Shown here: in pieces, positions 20,604-35,600 of the stretch
Numbering within the stretch: the first letter of the stretch is position 1
How the letters are laid out: every line of letters begins with the position of its first letter
Assembly (NCBI GenBank): GCA_029204225.1
Contig: CM055092.1
Location: 79,938,838-80,002,837 of the forward strand
Reading direction: 5' to 3'
From: Diphasiastrum complanatum
Lineage: Eukaryota > Streptophyta > Lycopodiopsida > Lycopodiales > Lycopodiaceae
DNA length: 64,000 bases
Program-made: the position numbers and the translations under genes
Notes under the pieces: generated by a model
What the model saw: the letters and a program-made list of their open reading frames with translations, nothing else
The model's database searches: none
Told to the model about the DNA's origin: nothing

Positions 20604-23600
20604 GTAGGTGATGCTTGATCGTGGATATTTGCTTTGAAGAGCGTAATTATCACTGCTTTCTTCAAGTATTGCCAATTTAGTTCAGTCAATTGAAGATGCA
20701 GTACTGAGAAATGCAATTCTGACCTTTTCTTGAAGGGGTGTATGTTTCAAAATAAGGTCTTAGCTAAAGGAGTCTACAATGCAAAAAGCAGAACTGAACA
20801 GTGATATTGTTTGAAGTGGAATTAAATATGGATCAACAACATAATATCTAGTTAAATATGTGCTCCAGTGGAAAGGCCCCATGACATTGAGAGCATCTTG
20901 AATGCTCAATTGGGTTTCTCAAGCAACTGTAGTCTACCTGTTGTGCCCCGATCAGCAGATAGACAACCTCCCTTCGGTCTTAGAAGTGTGGGCCTAACCG
21001 TCAATTGCCAGAGGGGCTCTTTCGATGTAACTCCCTCGCCCCTCATTGACATTAGCATGAAAAGTAGTCAAGAAAGACATGATTGAAGGGGTCATTGCTG
21101 CGTAGGCCTTTCCATTTAACCTCCTCACATCAACCCTTGAAAGCCTTGGTGGTTACCTGCCACCTACGTTACGTGTTTAATTGCAATAAAATTACAGCCA
21201 CTACAAAACTTTGTAGTACAGAGAATGGGATGGCAACAGACACAAGCAGGTGAGTGAGCTGGTGGGGTGGGGTGGGGTGGGGGGCTCTCCCTAAAAGTAG
21301 ACTTGCTATAGCATATAAACTTAAGCAACCTTAAACACAAAAAGTTTCAACCTAAACTTATCAAACTTTTCTCTCATAAGCGGCTTCGTAAAAGTCGGCT
21401 AACTACTAGTCTGTACCACAATGAACAACATCTATCTCCCTGTTTTGCACCCTTTCTCAAATGAAATGGTAGTGAATCTCGATATGTTTCGTCCTAGTGT
21501 AATACACTAGATTCCTAGCCAACTGAATGCCACTCAGACTATCGCTATATAGGTGGTCGTTTTTTCTTATTCCAAACCAATTTCCTTCATGATTTGCCTT
21601 AACCAAATTGACTTCTTGAGCTATGCTGCACATTGCTTGGCTTTTGTTGTGGATAAAGCGACTATATTTTGCTTTTTACTAGACCAAGAAAAGCAACTAC
21701 CACTAAACCGAAACACATACATATGGTAGATCATCGATCATCAGTGACCTTTCCAATCGGCATCAACATAACCTCAAATCTCAGGTAGATTCTCTCCCTC
21801 CTGAATACTAGACCATAATTGGAGGTGCCCTTAACATATCTCAAGATGCACTTAGCTGCCTTCCATTGTACTGCAGCAGGTGAATTGACTCACAATAGCA
21901 ACACCATAGCATATGTCCGGTCTAGTCGTGGTGTGAAAAATCAAGCTTCGTACCAGTTGCCTATACAAAGTAGCAGTAAATGGCTGAGAGTAACCAAACT
22001 TAGAAACCTTTTTACTTGGCTCAATAGGAGTATTCACTGGCTTACAATCTTGTAGCTTGATCCTGTGCAAAAATTCTCTGACATATTTAACTTGTGTCAA
22101 ACCTATCTCATGCCCTTTTTGCCACACTTTGACAATTAGATATCAACACATGTGATTTGCGGCGGATATTTTGAAGCATGTGATAATCTCAACCCGTATT
22201 TCCTTGTAGCATGTTCAGCCGAAACATTCAAAGTGGTATGAAAGTTCATTCTTTCTGTTGCTTCTAGGAACAACTATGATTTCTGAACAGTGAAATGCAG
22301 GGCCTTCCGTCAACTTTCTTTGCCAATACTAGTATGTCATTCTTATATGTAGTGTACTTCTAGGATAAAAAGCAACTTCCTGTCCTTTTGGCATTGGAGT
22401 ATTGGCAGGAAGTTTGGAAATGCCATTCTGTGATGGATTTTTATTCTAAACATTTGAACTGACTATAGAAATATTATCACTTAGTTTTTCTGCTATTTTT
22501 TGAATGCCAGTATATGGGGATTTTTTCTGGAGAATTGTTAGTTATACTTGTAGTTGCTGTTTTTATTTGCACTTCAATTGTGTCTTTTGTATTTGGAGTG
22601 ATTTTGTGGTTCAGTTGAAACCTTTGACTCTGAAAATAAGAGCTTATAAGTCTTAACCAGCAACACTGATTTGTTTACAACTAACTCCAAGCATGCAAAT
22701 ATCTTCATTTGTGTGCTTAATCTATATGTTCCAGACTAGAGTGTGCTGATGTTCAAATTGTTTACTTAAATTTTGAGAAATCTTAGAAGCTATTTCTCTA
22801 CATGATTTATGCAGCTTTCAAATGTATCAACACCTTGAATCGGAGATATTGTATGAGTCTCTGAAACTAAATTGTTTATTTGTTTTGTGAAGATTCTATT
22901 CTTTTCCCTGAAGTACCGATTGCACTACGTTTGTCTGGGCATTTGTTGCTGGGAGTGGTGAGGATATATTCCCGGAAAGTCAACTATCTATTTCACGATT
23001 GCAGTGAGGCATTAGTGAAAATCAAGCAAGCCTTCCATTCAGGATTGGTAGATCTTCCTCCGGAAGCAGCAACTGCTCCTTTTCATTCTATTACTCTTCC
23101 TGAGACTTTTGACCTTGATGAGTTCGAACTTAATCCGGAGAGAGAAAGCTCATTCCGTGCCAACAGGTCTTCTCCTGCTCCTCACCTTCTTCTTTATTGC
23201 ATATGTATTTCAATTTTAGCTTTTGGCTACAGTACCAATCTGAATCAACAAGTGGTAGCTCAAGCTTATAGCCAAATTTGTTGTCGATCAATTTCAAGGT
23301 TCAACTGTTTCATAGAAAGAACCAAGCCTTTAGAGGCTTGCTTACAAAGATAAAGTTTTCTCCAAAGAACATTCCAATTTTAAATTAACTCAAGTAATAT
23401 ATTATTTTCTACCTTGCTGCAGTTCTGTGGATCATCATGTCATTTCTCGGGAACAAATTACACTTCAGGATCCTTTGGATGATAGAGTTTATTTGGATTC
23501 TCAGTTTGGGCTTGATGGTAATTGCTCAAATTAAGAATCTTAGATCTGGCATATTAACTACTCTTGTTGTGTATATTGATCCAAAGCATTTCTTTATTCA

Positions 23601-26600
23601 AGAATAGCTATTTGAGTACTACTTTCAATCATCATTGTCGGTACTTCTGAAGCCTATTTCATTTGAGTATGACTTGCTCTCTATGATTATTTCTTAACTT
23701 GCAGAAAGGTTTGCTGATAGTGATGCTCTTAGGATGGGCCTTGACTTTGATGAGGTAGAGATTTCCATGATCCGTGCTTCAAAACTTGGTGGTGATTTTA
23801 TGGACAATTTTTGGAGTAGTATGTTTATATTTATACGTTGTCATCAGGGATGCAAATGTTAGTTTTCCCTGCAGTTGGAGACGTTCTACTAAAACTTTTC
23901 TTTCTTGAAAGAAAGCTGTGGAGGGATCATGAGCTTGGGGGGACCGTGACCAAGTCCTAATGTGGTTGTATACAGGACCTATTGTTTGAAAGACCTGGCA
24001 AACGTGAACCAAGCCCAGCTCCAACCACGTTGATAGAAGAGTAAGTCCAACTCTTTATAATCTGTTCTCTCTAAGTTGGCTCAGGATTAAATAAGTTTTT
24101 CGAGTCCAATGGCATCCTTACGGCTCTAATTTCGAAGAATTGGATCTAACTGTTGCAAATTAGTTTGCTGCTGCATTAAGTTGCAAAGTTTAAAATCAGA
24201 GATCTCCACGAAATAGTGACAGAATGTTCATGTTTAGTGTTATTCCAGCAACACCTGCAGATGATCCTTTGGACCTGATGATGCCAGCAACACCTGAGGA
24301 TGATCCATTGGACCTCCAGACGATGCCAGCGACACCTACAGATGATTCTTTGGACCTCCAAATGATGCCCGCGACACCTGCAGATGATGCTTTGGACTTC
24401 CAACCAATGGACAATGATGATCAACATGAACCTTCTACTCCTGCTCTTGCTTCAGATATGATGGACCTTGATGAACATCATCAGCCTTCTGCATCCGTTC
24501 TTGGAGTTGATCAGATGGAACTTGAAGATCGCATTGAGCCTTCTACAACAGTACAAACCTTGGATCATTTAGGGGCTAATCAGCCTGAAAGTGTGCAGCC
24601 AGCGTCTAAGAATCCAGAACTGGTGGAGCGTATTCTATCACCTATTGAGTTGCGAGAAGAGAATCTGGATAATTTGACAACTGTGGAGCTCCCAAATCGA
24701 GAGGTGCTAATAAATGAAAATGTTCTTGCTGAGAGTTCAGAAGCTAAAAAAGTGAATATTGATATGGAACAACTGCCATCTGAAAAAATACAGTTATGTG
24801 AGTATAATCTGCAGACCGAAAAAGCAAGGTCAGTTGTGGAAGTTAAAGAGCAAGAGCTTGATGCTTTTGTTGGTGCTAAAGATTGTGTTTTTGAGGAACA
24901 CTATATACAGGACAAAGCAGCGGAAGATAACTCTAAGATCGCAGAGGATAGAGGAGAGGAAGCTATACTGAAGGTTACAATACAGGGAGTGGAAAAGGTT
25001 AAAGTTTTAGAAGAAACCCCTATGAGAGATTATAGCTCAAGTTTTCCTCCAAGGCCAATGCCTTACTATTCTGCTCCCACTCCCAGTACAATTAAATTTT
25101 CTGGTGACAATGATGTACTTGCAACCATTTTAGGTCAGTTTCATGTTCATGATGGTTTCTTTTCATAGGTTTCGGAAGGTTTGAATTTCCAATTAGAGTT
25201 GTAATAGAATGATACAGTGATTATCAAGCTGAAGGCATTGAATCAAGTGATGTTTCTCTCTGTTTTTTTGTGTCCTTTTCATGTTCTGCTCCTTAACTCC
25301 ATAAGTATTGACATCTCTGACAATTGCGAGTATCTTATCAGACTTAGATTTTTTGGCTCTTAAATTTCATCTTGTAAAAGATTGTTTGTGTTCACTCTTA
25401 AATTTTGATTTCTTCTTGCATATTTAACAAGTTCATTGTGGTCTCAGTCGCTTAAGTTCAGTGGCATATTTTGCGGTTGTAATTCATGAAGAATTATCCG
25501 ATGACAGGAAGGAGTACTCCTGCTATACGAGTAGCTCCAACTCCATCTGAAACACCAGCTCTGAAGCGGCGCAAACCTGGTCCAAAACCTTCTGTACGAA
25601 AGCGAAAGCCAATATTTGATGTCTCCATGGTGCTGCATGGCGAGTATGCTTACATTCCTCACTTTTTTTATATGCAGTAGGCTCTCGTATTAAAGATATT
25701 GACAATACGTCACATATAGGGCATTGCATAAGGAATAGTGGACCCTGATGATGATATGAAATTTCTATGTAAGGTCACGACTTACTATACCAGCTGATGG
25801 GGACAAAGACAATTCAATTGTCAGTTAGTTATGACACGTTCATATGAACTTTGGCGGGTGTTAAAAGGAGCATAAAAGTAATTTGACACATTTTGATGAT
25901 GTGTCTTAGATAATGACACGAAACAATCACGGTAGGGTAGGAGGCTATAAGTAAGGAACACACGAACAGAGATGCACTGCTTTTTGCTGTTCTGAATGAA
26001 TGAATGATCTGTCATATGGTCTTTTCCACTGATTATCTTTTATTGAATACATCAAGTCATTCCATTTGCATCTATATTTTAGTCTTATCAGTGGTTATGG
26101 GCCCACGTACTGCCTAGGACTTTGATGCATGCAATAAACTGATAGGAGGGGTGTACGGTGCACGGATTCTCAATCATCATAGTGTGAGGTGTGAACATCG
26201 ATCTATGACAGATTTAACGTGTCTGCAAGACGCAAAGGTAGTCCAACTATCCAGCGTGGAGCTGGAAAATGCGCCTTATTCTCAAAGGACGAGGATTGTG
26301 GAGCGCTGTTCATGGAGAAGATGCACTGGAGCACGACGAGGAAGGTGTTCCTCGGAACCGTCAGGTGGCGGCAGAGATAAAGACACAAGATGAAAAAGCT
26401 TATCGCACGATTTGCTTATCGTTGGGAGATTTGGCTATTTCCCAAGTCCAGGGAATCGATACTGCAAGAGGCGTATGGGAACGACTCAGATCGATTTATG
26501 AGGTGAAAGGAGTATCCAACATTCTACTGTTACAAAGGCAGCTTGGAAGCTTGAGGATGAGGATGCAGGAAACAAAAAGCATGGGAGAGCATATAGAGAA

Positions 26601-29600
26601 GATTAGGAACCTGGCGCGACAGCTGCAGGTTGCAGAAGCTCTGGTGGAAAAAATGCAGTTGGTATATACCCTTCTTAACAGCTTACCTGCATCATACGAT
26701 CCATTGATTATGATCATGGAAGGTCAACAAGAAGGGCTGGATATGGATTATGTCTCGAACCGTCTGTTGCAGGAGGAGTGTCGCCGGAAGGCTACACAAT
26801 CACGCGACGAGATGGCGTTCTTCCACAAAGTTAGAACGACGAACAACAAGGACGAAAGGAAGGAGGGTTCGCATGATAAAGAGCCGTCTCCGCAGAATTG
26901 GAGGGACATGAAAAGAAGACAGTTCGGAAGGGATGTAAGCAAAAGAGGGATCATTAAGTGTTACTACTGTGATGAACCCGGCCACATTGTCAGAACGTGT
27001 CCTAAAAAGCTTGACGATCTGAGAAGAAGGGAGAGAGAACAGGCAAATGTAGTAGAGGCAGAACAAACGGAAGATGTCATTTTCACAAGGCAGATGGCAG
27101 CCCAACAGGAGATCATATCAACAGATACAGAATCATCGCATGATATTGGCTATTTGAATGATAGTCTATCTGAAGTAGTGCTTGTAACGATCACCGGAAA
27201 AGAGGGTAACTGTTTGAATGACGAGGGCTGGTATCTGGATTCAGCCGCTACTACACATATGACTTATCGGCGGTCATCATTCTTTACGTATGAACTGTTA
27301 AAAGGTAAACAAGTTGTGGTAGGGGACAAGACCGCAATAGATGCGGTTGGCATTGGTTCGATATGTCTGTGGTTGGATAATGGTAGAACTGCGATTCTTA
27401 GAGACGTGTGTACCAAACTTAGCTAAACATTTAATCTCTGTAGCTTGTGTAACTAGACTTGGTCTGGAAGTTCGCTTTTTTGAGAAGCACTGTACTATCC
27501 AGCAAGGAGAGAAGTTTTTTGTTATAGGGAGCATGTCGCATGGATTATACAGACTGACTACATGGACTGATGAGAGACCTATTGCCTGTATTGCTACTAA
27601 GAAGAATAAAGAGAATTTCATGTGGCATAGAAGACTGGGACATACGAGTGATAGCTGTTTGCAGAGACTATCAAGAAAGGAGATGCTCAGGGATTTTTCT
27701 TATGACATAAGAGGAGAAAGCGAGAGATGTGAGACATGCATTTATGGTAAAATGCATAAACAGGCTTATATCAGAGGGGAGGCTCATAGAGAAGTTGAGT
27801 TGTTAAAGTTGTGCATTTTGATGTTTGTGGACCAATGGAGGTCACATCCTTGGGAGGATCCAAGTATTTTGTAATATTTATTGATGATTGCAGTTAAATG
27901 GTGCATGTTGAACCTATGAAGACCAAAGGACAGGTCCTGGAGATGTTCAAGAAATTCAAGGTTCAAGCTAAGTCAAAAACAGGGAAGAGGATCAAGAGGC
28001 TGCGAACAGATAACGGAGGAGAATACAGGATTAAAGCTTTTGACAAGTATTGCATTGAGGAAGGAATCAGAAGGGAATTTACAGTGCCTTACAATCCACA
28101 ACAGAATGGGGTCTCAGAAAGAAAGAATAGGACAATTATGGAGATGGTAAGGTGCATGTTATATGAGAGAGGTCTGGGCAAGGAATTTTGGGCAGAAGCG
28201 GTAGTCACATCAGTATACTTAAGCAACCGAATTTCAACAAGAGTACTACCAAATGCCACACCTTATGAAGAATGGTATAGTCATAAACCTTCTGTCAATC
28301 ATTTGCGAGTTTTTGGGTGCCTAGCATATGCACATATTGATTCTACTAAAAGAAAAAAATTGGATAAAATGGGAGAGAGGTGTCGATTTGTTGGATATCC
28401 TCCTGGAGTGAAAGGGTACAAACTTTACAATTTATCCACGAAAAAGTTTGTTGTATCTAGAGATGTGGTTTTTGATGAGGAATGCAGGGTGGCCACTCAA
28501 ATAGAAGCAGGGAATTTAGAACCAGAATAGATTGCAAAAATGGATGAGGATGAGATGACTGTGGAGGACCCTTTCACAGAAGAGGAAACGGTGGAACCTA
28601 TTATTACAGAACCAAAAGGAGATGCAGGTACATCTTTTGATGTCAGAAGATCACAAAGGGCAAAGAAGACATCACAACATTTTGATGTATGGTGTTCTTG
28701 GCAGAACAGATTTCAGAAGAACCCTCAAGTTATAGCAAAGCAGTAAATTCATCAGAAAGAGAATGGATTGAAGCTATGGACGAAGAAATGACAACAATCA
28801 AAGTAAACAGGGAACTAGTGAAACACGGACCAGAAGGACAGATAGAGCATTATAAAGCCAGAATAGTCGCAAAGGGATATGCGCAAAAGGAAGGAATCGA
28901 TTTCGAGGATACCTTTTCACCTGTGGCCAGAATTGGTTCAATTCGTTTGCTTATGGCATGGGCAGTAGCTAAGGATCTACATATACATTAGATGGACGTG
29001 AGAACTGCTTTCTTGAATGGAAAGCTGACGGATGAAGTCTTTATGACTCAACTTGAGGGATATGAACAAGGGGCAAATATGGTCTGTAAGCTACAGAGAG
29101 CACTTTATGGATTGAAGCAGGTTTCTAAAGTTTGGTATGAAAGAATAGAATCTTTTTTTGTAGGGATTGGGCATAAGAGAAGCCAGCTAGATATGAGTAT
29201 TTTTTATAGAAAGGTAGAGCATCAATACATATATATTGCGTTGTATGTGGATGATATCGTTATGATAAGCAGTTCATTAAAGTTGATTAATGAATGTAAA
29301 TTGTGCTTACAAAAGGATTTTGAGATGAAAGATTTAGGAGAATTGCGTTTTTTTCTTGGGATTGAGGTAACGCGCAATAGAAAGGAGGGATGGATGAAAC
29401 TTTCACAGGAGACATATGTCAAGAATCTGATTAAGAAATTCGGAATGAGCATCTGGAGCAGTATCAATGCCTGTGGAAGTAGGTCTGCATTTGAATAACA
29501 GCATGTGTCCGTAGAACGCAGAGGAACAAAAACAGATGATATCAAAACCTTATAGAGGTTCAGTTGGCTCTCTAATGTATGCTGCAATATGTACTATACC

Positions 29601-32600
29601 AAATATTTGCACAGCAGTAGGAAAATTGAGTCAGTTTTTACACAATCCGGGTGTTGCACATTGGAATGCAGGCAAAAGAGTGCTGAAATATTCGCATGGA
29701 ACATCTGCCTATGGTATCATTTACTCAGGAAAAGAGATGAAAATCACAGGGTATGCTGATTCAAATTGGGGAGGGAATGAGGATGATATAACATCCACAT
29801 CGGGATATGTCTTCATCATGGCCAATTCAATGATCAGCTGGGCAAGCACAAAGCCAAGATCAGTAGCCCTGTCCACGTACATGGCTTTGTGTCATGCATC
29901 AAAGGAGCATATGTGGATCAAGAACTTGGTCAATGAATTAGAAATTGAAGTAGAAAGTCTGGTCTTACATTGTGACAATCAGGGATGTATCTATCTTTGT
30001 AAGAACAGTTGCTTCCATAAGAGAAGTAAACATATTAGCCTGCAGTATCATTATGTTAGAGACGTGGTACACTCTAAAGAAATTGTTCTGAAGTATTGTG
30101 GCACTAAGGAAATGATAGCTGATATCATGACCAAGAGCTTAACTGAAGAAAAGTTTCAGTTTTTCAGAAGTTTGATGGGAATTAGAAAAGTTTTTTTAGA
30201 AAACTGACAATAAATTGTGGGAGAGAGTGATGGGGACAATTCAATTGTCAGTTACTTATGACACATTCATATGAACTTTGGCCTCTATTAAAAGAAGAGC
30301 ATAAAAGTAGTTAGACGCTTTTTGATGACGTGTCTTTGATAATGACATGAAACAATCACAGTAGGGTAGGAGGCTATACGTAAGGAACACATGAATAGAG
30401 ATGCACTGCTTTTTGCTGTTCTGAATGAATGAATGATCTGTCATATGGTCTTTTTAGTTCAATGGTTGTAGCACTGATTATCTTTTATTGCATACATCAA
30501 GTCATTCCATTTGCATTTATATTCTAGTCTTATCACCATTAACCAATAAGCTCAGTACATGAGCTAAGTAGGCCTTTCTCTCGAAGGAACAATAAATGAG
30601 TTTCCTAAGAAAAAATCAAGGAAACAAAACAATCAACTGTCAAATGGAAAGATTTATCTTGTTTATAGTCTTCAGCTTGGTTTGGCACTCTACGAGATGG
30701 CCCCCAAGTGTCCAAATGTCTCTGAGCCCCTGTCTCTTGCAGTCACGATCCCGATAATGAACGGAGTACTTCGGTGAGCACTGCGTGTGCAGGCCCGAGA
30801 CCCACCACATAGGGTTACGTGGACACTCGTTCCACCTATGCCACCCTAGACAGCCAAAGCAAAGATTTCCTTCTTTACCCGCTCTAATATTGTGGCAATA
30901 GCATCGAAAAGCACTGGCCCCCTTGGGCATTGGACGTCCCATACCACCCTTTGCCTTTCGAGGCACCTACACCTTTACTCTTTTTGGCACTTTGAACCTG
31001 CTCTTGTGCAGATCGACCTGTCGATTTTTTAAAATTTCCTTTTCCCCAAGGCTGAAACCCTCCTCCAGTAGGCGTTTCAAGCTCCTTGGCCTTTTTCCCA
31101 TCTTCATAATATAGGGCCATCTGTAATGCCCTATGGAAGCTTGGAGCCTTCTCCTTCCTCATGAATGGCCGAAGGCTCTCACGCAATCCCTCTACAAAAT
31201 GCAATACCTGTAGAAACATCGCCTCTGGTATCTGCATCAAGGCTTCCCTATACTTGTCTGGACTCTGCATACTCCTGTACGGACACCTTTCCTTGCTTGA
31301 GACTACTCCAAGATTGCATAGCCTGGTTCTTCTCATCAAGAGGCACCCAGTTCTCTGTAAATATGTGTTTGAAAGCTTCCCAAGTGATAGCTACCAAGTT
31401 ATCCTTTTCGACTTTCGTCCACCATGTGCAGTTTCTTGTAACCGATAGGTAGCCTCAGCAATCTTCTGATCATCGTTGTCGATGCCACACATCTGAAAAG
31501 CCTTTTCCCACTTTTGAATCCAATTCTCAATGACATCAGTATTATGCATTGCAACTACCCCTGTATACTTTGGTGGCTTCAAATCCTTGATTGTTGGTAG
31601 CTTCCTTGATTTTAGAGGAATCTCAGCTTTCTTTTCACTCGGTAGAGGCCGCTATGTTTCCCATTCCGCTTGCTCTTTCGGGTTCCTGTGGGGATTTATT
31701 GGCCTTCAGTTGATCTAAGATTGATTGTAGGACAGCCTCCATAGCATCCACCTTGATTGCCACTTCTTCAAGCCTCATTACTTTGGTGCTAGTACCTTCC
31801 AATGGATCCATCTTCACTTGGGCAGGTCTTAACCCCTGGAAAGCCAACTTAAGAATGATACCATGAAATTTCAAACAACTAGTAAAAAGAGCCCTCAACA
31901 GGTCTGAAAATCTGATTTTGGCAATGATTCAAGGTCGGAATCGTAGCTTCCTAGTTCCCAGCTGTCAATGCTGGACCTGCAGCCACATAACCAGGTTTTG
32001 GGGCCTTAAACAATCTGTTTTCCAGCTTGAAAAGTGCCCGAACTCCAGCTATATCCCAGTGCTGAACTGCAGCCTTCTATTAGCTCCAATCTCTGACAAA
32101 TTTCCAGCCTTCATAGCCTCTAATCAGCGATAGTCCTGATGGCTCTAATCTGAAAATTGTTGCAGCCCTCTTCTCTCTTGGCTCTGATACCAAATGTCAG
32201 GCTCTCCTTGAACTACACTCAGACACAAACCATAGTAAAGCATGTACATATAGATTTCAAACTCAAACTTAAACTTTATTGAATTCACAGTAAGTACACG
32301 GCATCAACAAGCACAAAACACAGTGGAGCGGCAGCCTTGTCTCCTCCCAACCTTTGCTGCAGAGATATAGCTCATTTTACTGTGAAGCAATTTTCATATC
32401 AAACCTTTTGACAAGGAAGTCCATGTGGATCTTCGTTCACTGAGGAGCTTCATGTACATGCAAACAATGCCCAGCTCAATAATCATAGATGAGTTTCGTT
32501 ATTGTGACTCTATGTTTGTATTATGTAATAGATGTACCTATCTTGAGTACGTGTATTTTTTATGAATCAACTAAAAAAACCCTTGAACTCATGATTTGCG

Positions 32601-35600
32601 TGTTCTTTCAAGAGTTGAGGTTATGGAATCATCAATATTAGTTTGTGAGGGTATATCTAAATGCGTATTTTGGTATCATCAATATTTTGCAAGCTAACGT
32701 ATGAGCATAAGAATGTGTCCTTTCCTGCTATATTGCTTCGTAGAAGTTGCCATGTGAACTGATTACAATATGGTTGGTAAAGGATTCAATTATGGCACCT
32801 TTTTTGGTAAATCTTTTTATTTCTATATTGCTAGGGTGATGCGACAACAAGAAGCAAATACTAAAGACATACGACGCTCACGCAAGAAGGCTCCTTGCAC
32901 ATTGCATGAGATATGGGTGGTACAGAAAGAAGCCCTTGGTCAACAAGCATTCTATGAGCCATCATTTCCTGGTGAGTACTTTTGTTTTCAACATCTTTTT
33001 CATTGTCAAGTTTTATTTTCATATGTAGTTCCAAAGTTGACCATTTTATTTCATTGATTGGCATGCATTGAGATTTTTATATGGGGCAAGGCACAAATTC
33101 CCTGTGGGAGGGCGGGATCCCGAGGGCAAGGCCCCGACCATGGTTTCAAATCTTTGAAAACTATTTTTTGGTTTTAGGTTCGAAAATACCTTGAAATAGC
33201 GAGCACTTAACAATACGAAGAAATGATTTCACTCACTGTTTGTAGTCCTTGCATCCAACTACTCTTCGGAACATTTGATGTCTTTAAGTGAAACGATAAT
33301 CAACTTAGTAATGATCATAGAAATTCATGAAAACATGGATGAAAAATGGTATTATATTGAAGATGTAGTCATTTATGGTCTTACAAGATCTACGGAATCC
33401 CAATTGTAGAAGACCAATGAGTTAGACTTGAACACCTTACATTTAAATCTCAAAGTCGAGCAAATATGTTTCAAAAAATTCCAAATGTACAAAGGGAGTT
33501 TGATCACTAATGTACTACATTAGGGCATTGTGCATGACACTAATGTACAACATTAGGGCACTGTGCCTTGATGTTTAAAATGTCCCCCAGGACTCCAAAC
33601 CGAGATAGAGCACCTAGAACACCAAGGGAGAATGCAGTAGACGAAATCGTCCCAACCGATTTAGCCCTCGAGAAATCCAGGAGATAGGCAAACCATAGAA
33701 AAAGCGCTTCACAGTCTGACATCATAACGGCCGCAAGACTCTCTATCTTCCTCATAGACACTAGTCAGGGTATATATAGAGCGTAGAGCCAACCCCACCT
33801 GCCCATGCTCCGAATCCACATGGAAGCACTCTAACTGATCATGTCAATCTCCCATGCATATATTCAAGGATGGGATATTTTGGATACTGAAGATGTGTTG
33901 TATGAGGCTCAACTTCTTCTAGATACAAAGCTTGGACATAAGAGCTGGTATGGAACATGCTTGGTGAACAAAGAAAGACAAAACTACCTTGGTGATTAGG
34001 TCCTCTTAACATGATAGCAAATAAGAGGCTTAGACAGAAGGCGAACTTAGGAACATGCAAATTTTCAAGGTTTTGACAACCTTGTAGGAAAATAAGTTGT
34101 GCATAAGTTGAATAACTATTCAGCACTGATTGTTGACTGTGATAGTCAATAGTAGCAGTGATAGTTAATGTAATAACAAAACTGATTCACTACTATCACA
34201 AGTACAACTATACTATCATTCACAAGTGCGAAAAATGAATGACGAAAGGATCGTTTGCAAGTATTTAAAAGAATCAGAACTCAGGTTATATTAGGCATGA
34301 ATAGCATAAACAATAGAACAAGACAAAAGGGTGCGTCGGAAGTAGTCGGTATTATTGAATGCTAAATTACAGTAGCTCAATGCTTCCGCTGTCCACTCTG
34401 ATTGGAATATAATAATAGTGCATCTTATTTTGCTATAAATTTTGTGTTCGATAATCCCTCGAAACCATTTCGACAATACGTGTATTTTTGCAAATGGTCT
34501 TGATACCTTCGATACTATCTCGATAATGCAAATAAAAATGTAGAATAGTTCCACATCACAAATGATTTCAAGAATGAAATTTAACACTCCCCCTTAACGT
34601 GAACAAATAAAAATCGAGGTATTAAGTTGAGCATACTGCTACACTTAGAATGATTATCAAATGCTAATGCCTTTGTAAATATATCTGCTATCATGAAATG
34701 CAAAAAATTAGAATAATCTCCCTTTTGAGTACTTTGTCTCTCAAAAAATGATACTTTATCTCAATGTGCTTGCTCCGGGAATGATATCTGGGATTAACTG
34801 ATAAAGCAATTGTACTCTGATTGTCGCAAAAGACAAAACTGACAGTAGATGCCTTTACCAAATAGCTTCCTTTGCAACATGTGCAGCGACAATGTATTCG
34901 GCCTTTGTCGAAGATAATGTAGTTGAATTCTGTTGTTCCAAGAGACAGGACCCTTGTTGAATAGGAAGACATAACCTGATGTCGACTTTCTCCTATCAAC
35001 ATCTCCAGCCCAATCTGCAACTGTAAAACCTTGAAGAAGATTAACCTGGGTATTCGAATCATCATTCGAATTTCCACCATAACAGATGCAATAATTTTGT
35101 GTCAACTATAAATATCAAAGAACTCTAAGTAGAGCTTTCCAATGAATGAAACCTGGATAAGTGTCAACATATATTAGCGAAGTGTACTAATTGAATAAGC
35201 AATGTCAAATCTGATACAAATCATGGCATACATGAGAGAGCCAATAATAGAATCAACTAATCCATCGACTTTATACTTGATTCGATAAACCCATTTGCAA
35301 GATACGATATTTTTACCAACTGGCAGGTCTGTAACAGTCCATGTCTGGTTCTTAATAATTGATACTCTTTGTCCATCACGGATTTCCACTGATTTGCATC
35401 TAGACGAGAAATTGCCTCAGAATAATCGATTGTCTCCTTGACAAAATAACAAGTGGCTATGGCATTGTTGATAAATCTGTCAGGAGGAAATCTATGTCGA
35501 TTCGATCTTCGAGGAACAGGTGTATCCGGCGTTTGCGGCTGTGTCGAGTCGTCTTCTGAATCATTGATTGGAGTAGAGTTAAGATTCGTACTTGATGCGA

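Larger units (their letters stand above)
25795..30535 (+). mobile_element. Nearly complete Ty1/copia element in RAD21 intron 7
   Basis: Two LTRs of about 300 bp flank gag, protease, integrase, reverse transcriptase and RNase H in copia order, giving a 4.74 kb element in the same orientation as the host gene. The 3' LTR follows a purine tract (gggagagag). The five bases outside the two ends are ccagc and ccatt, which share only the first three, so no perfect target duplication remains. The polyprotein is interrupted by frameshifts and stops (for example near 27,420, 27,870, 28,530, 28,990 and 29,490). The LTRs differ at several points, so insertion is not very recent. Confidence 0.93.

Noticed and set aside
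24176-24427. Minus-strand frames rich in [11 protein letters not shown]-type repeats
   Set aside because: They are the antisense of the tandem repeats in RAD21 exon 6.
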